From JANLQX01 sp031368095 (GTDB lineage Bacteria > Actinomycetota > Acidimicrobiia > Acidimicrobiales > JANYDT01): a stretch of DNA of 10,291 bases. The notes beneath the pieces are model-generated. The model did not search any database. It saw nothing but the letters and a program-made list of their open reading frames with translations, and was not told the origin of the DNA. Each line of letters starts with the position of its first letter. Within the stretch, counting starts at the first letter, position 1. The stretch spans positions 1 through 10,291 of the forward strand of contig JANLQX010000015.1 of NCBI GenBank assembly GCA_031368095.1, in the 5' to 3' direction. Positions 5,109-10,291 of this stretch are shown here, one piece after another. The position numbers and the translations under genes are program-made.

Positions 5109-7151
5109 TCAGGACAGAAGTCCCCTCCCGCGAAGTAGGGGTTCGATTCCGGCGTCACGTCCCCGAAACGAGCGGTAGGCGGCTCCCGGTTCGATCGTGT
5201 CACCGGATGAGTAGATGAAGCGTTCGAGTCGGTCTGCGGTTGCTGCGTCGAAGGGGTTCCCCGCCTCGATGAAAGCGTTGTACGCATCTGCGTCGAGGAC
5301 CTCAGCCCATAAGTACACGTAGTACGCCGACGCGTAACCCGAACTGGAGAAGAGATGAAGGAAGTGCGGCAACCGATGACGAAGGACCATGGCCGGGGGC
5401 ATCCCGAGCTCAGCCAGCTGGGTTCGCTCGAACATATCGAGATCGACTTCGCTCGGATTCGGGAGCTGATGCAGGGCGAGGTCGAGCTGCGCGCACGCGG
5501 TGTATTCGACGGTCGCGAAACCCTGGTTGAACTGCGCCGCCTTGCGAATGCGCTCGACCAGCTCATCGGGAATCACCTCGCCAGTCTTTACATGTCGAGC
5601 ATGACGGCGAAGAACTTCAGGCTCCAAGAGCCAATGCTCGAAGAGCTGCGACGGAAGCTCGACGAAGTCGCGCAGCACGTTCGTGCCAGCTAGGCGTTGG
5701 AATGGCGCGACCGACAACATGCCATGCAGCCCGTGACCAAATTCGTGGAACAGCGTGCGGGCGTCGTCAATGCTGAGAAGCGTGGGGCCGCTCTCGGCCT
5801 TGGCGAAGTTGTTGTGATTGGCGATCACCGGCAGGGATTCGTCGGCCGTCATGTAGTCCGCGCGCATACGGTAAGCCGACATCCACGCGCCGCTTCGTTT
5901 ACTGGGGCGTGCGTAGTTGTCCGAGATGAACGTGGCGAGGCGCTGCTGGTCGCCGGCGAAGACTTCAAACACGCGTACGTCGGGATGGTAGGTCACGAGG
6001 TCGGTGCGCTCGATGAAGCGAAGCCCAAACAGTTTCCCGGCGCAGTCGAAGGCCGCCTCCAGCACCCGGTCAACGGAAAAGTACTGCGTCACTTCGTCGT
6101 CGTCGAGATCGAAACGTTCAGCCCGCAGCTCTTCGGCGTAGAACCGCCAGTCCCATGCCTCCAGGTCCGGTTGACCGGCGCGTCGGGCCCGTTCGTTCAG
6201 GGCTTCGTATTCGGCGATTGCCGCGGCGCGAGCCGGTGCCCAGACCGCATCAAGGAGCGACGACACCGCCGCCGGTGTCTTCGCCATGGTGTCGGCAAGT
6301 TGGTACTCGCTGAAGGACGCGTGCCCATGAAGTTCGGCCAATTCCTTTCGGCGCACGAGGATGTCGGTGATGATCTGACGGTTGTCGGCTGGACCACCAT
6401 TCTCCCCACGTGACGTCCAGGCCGAGAAGGCGATCTCACGAAGATCACGGCGTTCGGAGGTTTCCAGGAACGGAACGATCAGTGAGCGAGAAAGGGTGAC
6501 CACGTGGGAGCCGTCGGGGAGTCCGAGGTCGGTGGCGGCGCCGCGCATGGCGGCCTGGAGCCAGTCGGGAAGACCGGCCCGGTCGTGTTCGGCCGGAAGC
6601 TCAAGGTGCCACGCAGCTTCGTCGGCAAGGACGTTCTGGGCGAAGTTCGTATGGAGGCTGGCGAGTTCCTGGGCGAGCTGGGAGACCCGGAGACGGTCGT
6701 CGCCGGTGAAGCGGGCGCCACCGCGAACGAAGTCGAGATGAACTCGCTCGAGCATCCTTCGTTCCGTGGGGTTCAGGTCGAACTCATCGATGTGGTCGCG
6801 CAGACCATCGATTCTCTGGAACATGGCGGCATGAAGCGCAATCGCGGACCGGTGGGCGGCGAGGAGTGGTGCCATCGTTCGCTCCACGATCTGCAACTCC
6901 GGGGACGTGTGGGCGGCACAGAGGTTGGAGAACACCCGACCAATCCGGTCGAGTGAGGCGCCGGCACGGTCGAAGGCGACGACGGTGTTGGCGAACGAGG
7001 GGGCCTCGGCCGACGACGCAATGGCATCGACCTCGGCGAGATGCTCGGCCATGGCGGCGGTGAGAGCCGGTTGGAAGTGGCCCGGCGTGATGTCGGCGAA
7101 CGGGGGAAGGCCCAGCGGCGTGTTCCATTCGACCAGCAGCGGATTTTCCAT
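5109..7151 (-). CDS. M3 family zinc oligopeptidase (oligopeptidase A/Dcp-like)
   Basis: A 680-residue cytosolic metallopeptidase of family M3, which cleaves short peptides. The zinc site is H469-EFG-H473 with third ligand E498 in FVELPSQ, 25 residues after H473 as in thimet-type enzymes. The C-terminal block HxLPHFLHLFSSSGYASAYYVYLWAEVLDADAY (about 592-624) is the substrate-binding Tyr/Gly-rich region of PrlC/Dcp. No signal peptide or membrane segment is visible. I chose ATG 7151 (MENPLLVEWNTPLGLPPF) because M3 proteins start this way; the frame stays open 41 codons upstream with sequence unlike the family. No strong Shine-Dalgarno sequence is present; GAGG lies 12 nt upstream. The nuclease gene follows 61 bp downstream on the same strand but seems to have its own promoter. 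PrlC versus Dcp substrate preference cannot be told from sequence. Confidence 0.93.
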   Translation of the reverse strand: MENPLLVEWNTPLGLPPFADITPGHFQPALTAAMAEHLAEVDAIASSAEAPSFANTVVAFDRAGASLDRIGRVFSNLCAAHTSPELQIVERTMAPLLAAHRSAIALHAAMFQRIDGLRDHIDEFDLNPTERRMLERVHLDFVRGGARFTGDDRLRVSQLAQELASLHTNFAQNVLADEAAWHLELPAEHDRAGLPDWLQAAMRGAATDLGLPDGSHVVTLSRSLIVPFLETSERRDLREIAFSAWTSRGENGGPADNRQIITDILVRRKELAELHGHASFSEYQLADTMAKTPAAVSSLLDAVWAPARAAAIAEYEALNERARRAGQPDLEAWDWRFYAEELRAERFDLDDDEVTQYFSVDRVLEAAFDCAGKLFGLRFIERTDLVTYHPDVRVFEVFAGDQQRLATFISDNYARPSKRSGAWMSAYRMRADYMTADESLPVIANHNNFAKAESGPTLLSIDDARTLFHEFGHGLHGMLSVAPFQRLAGTNVLRDFVELPSQLFEHWLLEPEVLRRHARHVKTGEVIPDELVERIRKAAQFNQGFATVEYTACAQLDLALHQLPNPSEVDLDMFERTQLAELGMPPAMVLRHRLPHFLHLFSSSGYASAYYVYLWAEVLDADAYNAFIEAGNPFDAATADRLERFIYSSGDTIEPGAAYRSFRGRDAGIEPLLRGRGLLS

Positions 7152-7169
7152 GGAAGGGGCGGACCTCGG

Positions 7170-7193
7170 CTCGGGGGGACGTGTGGTCCCGAG
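7170..7193 (-). other. hairpin in the M3 peptidase leader
   Basis: GGGAC/GTCCC closes a 5-nt loop and is extended by CTC/GAG across a 3-nt bulge, giving 8 pairs. It starts 18 bp before the ATG on the minus strand, inside the predicted untranslated leader. It might influence translation or mRNA stability; nothing links it to a known riboswitch. Confidence 0.3.
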
Positions 7194-7209
7194 CGTAGTG
7201 AGAGAAAGA

Positions 7210-7238
7210 ATTTTCGTGGCACCCCCCGTTTTTGTCAC
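7210..7238 (-). promoter_or_regulatory. putative promoter of the M3 peptidase gene
   Basis: On the minus strand GTGACA (7238-7233, 5 of 6 to TTGACA) is followed after 17 nt by GAAAAT (7215-7210, 4 of 6). Transcription would start near 7203 and give a leader of about 50 nt. An alternative -10 of TANNNT type is TACGCT (7197-7192). The 110-bp divergent region must also hold the promoter of the plus-strand gene at 7262, for which I see no convincing box. Confidence 0.35.
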
Positions 7239-7261
7239 ACCCCCTCCGTCACGATGACGAC

Positions 7262-7657
7262 ATGGCCACTGCAATCACCTTCCCCGCCCAGTTTCCCGCC
7301 CAGTTTCCCGCCCCCGATTCCACGTCCCTGCTTCATGGCGTCGGCACCCCGTTCCCCATCCGTCGCCACCGCCTGGAGTCCGATGCCGACCGGGCTGACC
7401 GGCGGAACACGATCCATCGGCATCCGTCCTCGCAGTCAGCGGGCGGCCCAACCGTGCCGGCTTCTTCGGTCAGCATCTCGTGTTCGGACTGTCAGTACCA
7501 GCGCACCGCCGCCTGTGACGACTGCATCGTCACGTTCATCTGCGGATCGGTCGTTCATCTCGGGCCTGAGGATGCTCTCGTCCTTCGATCCCTGCAGGAG
7601 GCCGGTCTCCTGCCGATGTCCCAGCACGCCACCGTGTCGGTGTTCGTCTCGGCCTGA
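7262..7657 (+). CDS. small cysteine-rich protein of unknown function
   Basis: A 131-residue protein I cannot assign to a named family. Residues 1-65 look disordered and include FPAQFPAQFPAP (7-18), made by a 12-bp tandem repeat. Residues 71-97 carry five cysteines, C74, C77, C85, C88 and C94, in the pattern C-x2-C-x7-C-x2-C-x5-C (SCSDC, ACDDC, FIC). That arrangement suggests a zinc ribbon or an Fe-S site. The end (100-130) looks like a short alpha/beta tail. ATG 7262 is the only ATG near the 5' end; GTG 7454 would give a 67-residue protein keeping all cysteines and is a realistic alternative. Neither start has a good Shine-Dalgarno sequence. queG starts 21 bp downstream, so the two may be co-transcribed; a link to QueG, itself a double 4Fe-4S enzyme, is speculative. 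Confidence 0.72.
   Translation: MATAITFPAQFPAQFPAPDSTSLLHGVGTPFPIRRHRLESDADRADRRNTIHRHPSSQSAGGPTVPASSVSISCSDCQYQRTAACDDCIVTFICGSVVHLGPEDALVLRSLQEAGLLPMSQHATVSVFVSA
7280..7312 (+). repeat. 12-bp tandem repeat encoding FPAQ
   Basis: CAGTTTCCCGCC occurs twice in tandem (7289-7300 and 7301-7312), preceded by a partial degenerate copy (TTCCCCGCC, 7280-7288). The period keeps the reading frame, so copy number could change without breaking the gene. Confidence 0.85.
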
Positions 7658-7666
7658 GCATGTCCG

Positions 7667-7672
7667 TAGGCT
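7667..7672 (+). promoter_or_regulatory. candidate leaderless -10 box of queG
   Basis: TAGGCT fits TANNNT and stands exactly 6 nt before GTG 7679, the same spacing as TAGGGT before the nuclease gene. No Shine-Dalgarno sequence better explains the start. queG could also be read from an upstream promoter through the 21-bp gap. Confidence 0.35.
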
Positions 7673-7678
7673 TCGGGG

Positions 7679-8809
7679 GTGGAACCCACCGTCGTCGGGC
7701 TCGGGCCACGCCCATTCGATGGGGCCCGCGCCCCGGGGCGTCGAGATGCTCCGCACCTTCGGGCCCTGGCCGACCGGCTGCTGACGCTGGGGCGCGCCGA
7801 AGGCCTCGACGCCGTTGGCACCACCACGGCGGAACCCTTCTTGGACGCTCGAGCGGCGTTGCACGAACGCAAAGCCGCCGGCCTGCACGGCGGGATGGCC
7901 TTCACGTACAAGAACCCCGATCGATCAACCGATCCGGCGGCTGCGCTCCCTGGAGCTGCCACCTTGATCGTCGGTGCGCGGTTCTATCGCCGCGAAGAGC
8001 AAGCTGCACCGACGCATCCCGTCGGCCGGATTGCTCGATACTCGTGGGTCGATCACTACGCACCACTTCGTCACGCCCTGTCGTCGCTAGCCGATGTGTT
8101 GCGAGCCGAGGGCTACCGCACCCGGATCCTCGCCGACGACAACACCCTGGTCGATCGATCGGCGGCGCACCGGGCCGGTCTCGGCTGGTTCGGTAAGAAC
8201 GCCAACCTCCTGCTCCCCGGCCTCGGATCGTGGTTCGTGCTGGGTTCGCTGCTCACCGATGCGGTCCTCCCGGTCGCCGATGCCGTTGTGGCCGACGGCT
8301 GTGGTTCCTGCGTGCGATGCATCGATGGGTGCCCAACGGGCGCCATCGTCGCTCCGGGGGTCGTCGACGCCCGGCGCTGCTTGGCGTGGCTGGCCCAGCG
8401 GCCCGGTGAGTTCCCCGAGGAGTTCCTCGTTGCCCTAGGAGACCGTATTTACGGGTGCGACGACTGCCAGGAAGTGTGCCCGCCGAATCGCACGCTTGAC
8501 CGTCGTCAATCTCCTCCGGCCGCCGAACGCAATGCCCAACCGTGGACCGACCTCGTTGCGCTCGTGCTCGACGACGAAGCGGCAATCCTGGCCCGTCACG
8601 GTCGGTTCTACCTTCCCGCACGAGACGTCAACGTCCTCCGTCGCAATGCCCTGATCGCCCTGGGGAACACCATCACGCCGGCGACGGATGGGAGCGTCGC
8701 TCCCGATGTTGCGGCGGCCCTCCGTGCCGGTTTGTCGTCGGCTGACCCGGCCGTTCGGCACGCCGCCGCTTTTGCTCAGCGGGCCATCGCCGCCCGGGTG
8801 GAGCGGTAG
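7679..8809 (+). CDS. queG: epoxyqueuosine reductase QueG
   Basis: A 376-residue cobalamin- and Fe-S-dependent enzyme that reduces epoxyqueuosine to queuosine at tRNA position 34, the last step of the pathway. The N-terminal cobalamin-binding part includes GLHGGMAFTYKN (68-79). The region ADDNTLVDR (152-160) precedes AGLGWFGKNANLL (166-178); D153 aligns by eye with the catalytic Asp of the usual VDSxPVxER. Cluster cysteines are C208, C211, C214, C218 and C234, C260, C263, C267 (CGSCVRC, YGCDDCQEVC). The end (315-372) looks HEAT-like, as in Bacillus QueG. The start is GTG 7679; no in-frame ATG exists before residue 73, and nearby family sequence needs residues from about 25 on. The DDNTLVDR variant marks a divergent branch. 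No queACDEF genes are in the window. pimB' starts 14 bp downstream. Confidence 0.9.
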   Translation: MEPTVVGLGPRPFDGARAPGRRDAPHLRALADRLLTLGRAEGLDAVGTTTAEPFLDARAALHERKAAGLHGGMAFTYKNPDRSTDPAAALPGAATLIVGARFYRREEQAAPTHPVGRIARYSWVDHYAPLRHALSSLADVLRAEGYRTRILADDNTLVDRSAAHRAGLGWFGKNANLLLPGLGSWFVLGSLLTDAVLPVADAVVADGCGSCVRCIDGCPTGAIVAPGVVDARRCLAWLAQRPGEFPEEFLVALGDRIYGCDDCQEVCPPNRTLDRRQSPPAAERNAQPWTDLVALVLDDEAAILARHGRFYLPARDVNVLRRNALIALGNTITPATDGSVAPDVAAALRAGLSSADPAVRHAAAFAQRAIAARVER

Positions 8810-8812
8810 CGT
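8807..8812 (+). promoter_or_regulatory. candidate -10 box of the mannosyltransferase gene
   Basis: TAGCGT fits TANNNT, overlaps the queG TAG stop and lies 11 nt before ATG 8824, which has no Shine-Dalgarno sequence in the short gap. Read-through from queG is an equally good explanation for expression. Confidence 0.2.
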
Positions 8813-8823
8813 CGTCGCCCGCC

Positions 8824-10044
8824 ATGACGCACCTGCTCGTCACCAACGACTTCCCTCCAAAGATCGGTGGTATTCAGTCGTACCTGTGGGAGTTGTGGCG
8901 TCGACTTCCGGCGGGGGAGTCGACGGTATTGACCACCCCCTATGCCGGCGCTGCCCGCTTCGACGCCGTGGCGCCCATGCCGATCGTTCGAAGTCGCCAG
9001 AAGGTGCTGCTGCCGACCCGGGGCCTCACACAACAGGTCCTGGCTGAGGCAGAGAGGGTGGGAGCGTCGTTCGCAGTGCTCGATCCGGCCGTGCCGCTCG
9101 GATGGATCGGCCCCGACCTCGCGGCCGCCGGGCTCCCGTATGCCGTGGTGCTCCACGGGGCCGAAGTCACCGTGCCAGGTCGGTTGCCGGGCGCCCGCCG
9201 GGCCCTGACCCGGGTCCTTGACGGGGCCATCCACGTGATTGCGGCGGGCGGCTATCCCCTGTCCGAGGCTGAGCGGTGCGTTGGTCATCCGTTGCCAGCC
9301 ACCGTCATCCCGCCGGGGGTCGATGTCGACGGATTCCGGCCGGTCGCTTCCGACGACGAACGGATCGCTGGTCGTCTGCACCTAGGACTTCCAACGCCGG
9401 CCGAAGCAGACGTCATCGTGTGTGCCAGTCGCCTCGTGCCGCGCAAAGGGTTCGACTCAGTGTTTGTGGCAGCTGCGTCGGTCGCGCAGCGTCGGGCGTC
9501 GGTGGCGGCAACCACGGGAACGGCGGCCCGGCCGGTGACCGTGGTGGTGGCGGGGGGCGGCCGGGACCGAGCACGGCTCGAACGGGCGGCGGCCCGGGTG
9601 CGTACCGATACGTCACTTCCCATGACCATCGACTTTCTCGGCCGAGTTTCCGATGACGACCTTCGAACGCTGCATCGATGTGGCGATGTTTTCGCCATGC
9701 TGTGCCGAAACCGATGGGGTGGCCTGGAGCAGGAAGGGTTCGGGATCGTCTTCGTCGAGGCTGCCGCGTCGGGGACACCGCAACTCGCCGGGCGAAGTGG
9801 CGGGAGCCACGAAGCGGTCGTCGACGGTGCCACCGGTTTTGTGGTGGATCCAACTTCGGTGGACGGCGCGGCGTCGGCGCTGTCGCGGCTGCTCGACAAC
9901 CCGCTCGAACGGGCCACCTTCGCCGTCCGGGGTCGCGCACGATGCGTGCTGGACCTTTCCTACGACGTGCTCGCCCGGCGTTTGTCGGAGACGTTGGCGC
10001 TCTTGTCGGCCGACCGCCGGCCCTTCGTATCGAACAACCGCTAG
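8824..10044 (+). CDS. pimB: GT4 glycosyltransferase, PimB'-like mannosyltransferase
   Basis: A 406-residue GT-B fold enzyme of family GT4. The start VTNDFPPKIGGIQSYLWEL (6-24) closely matches mycobacterial and corynebacterial PimB', which moves mannose from GDP-mannose to phosphatidylinositol monomannoside at the inner membrane face. Other motifs are HGAE (111-114), PPGVD (163-167), SRLVPRKG (202-209, phosphate-binding R203 and K208) and the EX7E pair E304/E312 in EQEGFGIVFVE. RSGGSHEAV (324-332) and GFVV follow. The AAxSVAQRRAS...TARP segment (about 217-236) looks like a lineage-specific insertion. ATG 8824 is 14 bp after queG. The downstream SRPBCC gene also lies near pimB' in mycobacteria. 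Whether the host makes phosphatidylinositol mannosides is not shown by this window, so a related lipid-linked acceptor is possible. Confidence 0.88.
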   Translation: MTHLLVTNDFPPKIGGIQSYLWELWRRLPAGESTVLTTPYAGAARFDAVAPMPIVRSRQKVLLPTRGLTQQVLAEAERVGASFAVLDPAVPLGWIGPDLAAAGLPYAVVLHGAEVTVPGRLPGARRALTRVLDGAIHVIAAGGYPLSEAERCVGHPLPATVIPPGVDVDGFRPVASDDERIAGRLHLGLPTPAEADVIVCASRLVPRKGFDSVFVAAASVAQRRASVAATTGTAARPVTVVVAGGGRDRARLERAAARVRTDTSLPMTIDFLGRVSDDDLRTLHRCGDVFAMLCRNRWGGLEQEGFGIVFVEAAASGTPQLAGRSGGSHEAVVDGATGFVVDPTSVDGAASALSRLLDNPLERATFAVRGRARCVLDLSYDVLARRLSETLALLSADRRPFVSNNR

Positions 10045-10080
10045 CGTCGTGCGCCGTCGGCCGTTGGAAGAGAGAGCGTC

Positions 10081-10291
10081 ATGGCAGAGCAGACCACCGA
10101 ACATCTCAACGTTGCCGCGGCGATAGATAGCTGTATCGAGACGATTCTTGATTTCGAGCGGTACCCCGAATGGGCCCCCGACATCAAGGCAGCGATCATC
10201 ATTGAGCGAGACGATCAGGGGCGCGGGAGCCGGGTCGCATTTCGTGCCGCGGCCATGGGACGAAGTGCCGGATATGTCTTGGCGTACAGCT
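10081..10291 (+). CDS. SRPBCC/polyketide cyclase-like protein, 3'-truncated by the window
   Basis: The first 70 residues are visible. They show the SRPBCC (START/Bet v1-like) pattern: a short beta strand (TTEHLNVAA), helices ending in the signature DFERYPEWAPDIKAA (24-38), then paired strands (AIIIERDDQGRGSRVAFRA). Such proteins fold around a hydrophobic ligand cavity. The mycobacterial TB16.3 (Rv2185c) type, encoded near pimB', is the closest match I recall and has no settled function. ATG 10081 has GGAAGAGAG (10066-10074) 6 nt upstream, the best Shine-Dalgarno-like sequence in this gene group. It lies 36 bp after the mannosyltransferase stop, so it is probably in the same operon. The C-terminal half lies outside the window. 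Confidence 0.85.
   Translation, partial: MAEQTTEHLNVAAAIDSCIETILDFERYPEWAPDIKAAIIIERDDQGRGSRVAFRAAAMGRSAGYVLAYS

Noticed and set aside
5140..5150. GGTTCGATTCC, resembling a tRNA T-arm loop
   Set aside because: It lies in the 3' coding end of the M3 gene, the flanking 5-bp T-stem does not pair, and no acceptor or anticodon arm is found around it.
5697..6413. Plus-strand open frame of 238 codons opposite the M3 peptidase
   Set aside because: It lies wholly inside the coding region of a full-length M3 enzyme and shows no domain.
7152..7274. 41-residue N-terminal extension of the M3 peptidase
   Set aside because: M3 proteins normally begin near MxNPLL; the extension would cover the predicted promoter and run into the divergent gene.

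Overview
The window looks like chromosome of a GC-rich actinobacterium. The reasons are a WhiB-family iron-sulfur regulator, a PimB'-type mannosyltransferase, GTG start use, and several genes whose only upstream signal is a TANNNT -10 box close to the start codon. The gene mix resembles class Acidimicrobiia; that placement is an inference. I see no mobile elements, CRISPR arrays, rRNA or tRNA genes.

Layout. (1) 1-1714, plus strand: the 3' part of a GlpC/HdrD-like (Fe-S)-binding protein, followed 7 bp later by a DUF3501 protein. (2) 1715-2358: a 277-bp intergenic region with a hairpin, a perfect 12-bp palindrome and a promoter, then whiB with its own terminator-like hairpin. (3) 2359-5047: trpD (plus) converging on a DEDD exonuclease/GIY-YIG nuclease gene (minus); the two reading frames overlap tail to tail by 98 bp. 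(4) 5109-7151, minus: an M3 zinc oligopeptidase, upstream of the nuclease gene on the same strand. (5) 7262-10291, plus: a small cysteine-rich protein of unknown function, queG (epoxyqueuosine reductase), a PimB'-like GT4 mannosyltransferase and the start of an SRPBCC/polyketide-cyclase-like protein, all closely spaced.

How the genes relate. The first two genes are a known but uncharacterised pair, usually found beside rubrerythrin. The remainder is mostly housekeeping: tryptophan synthesis, DNA repair, peptide turnover, tRNA wobble modification and envelope lipid mannosylation. From memory, the order and orientation of trpD, the nuclease gene, pimB' and the SRPBCC gene match the Mycobacterium tuberculosis Rv2192c-Rv2191-Rv2188c-Rv2185c region read in reverse, with the M3, Cys-rich and queG genes in place of Rv2190c/Rv2189c.

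The most notable signal is a perfect inverted repeat, GGCGAAC-CAAT-GTTCGCC (5060-5077), directly upstream of the nuclease gene's -10 box. It contains CGAAC-N4-GTTCG, the Gram-positive/actinobacterial LexA (SOS) box core, which suggests that this Cho/UvrC-like nuclease is DNA-damage inducible.
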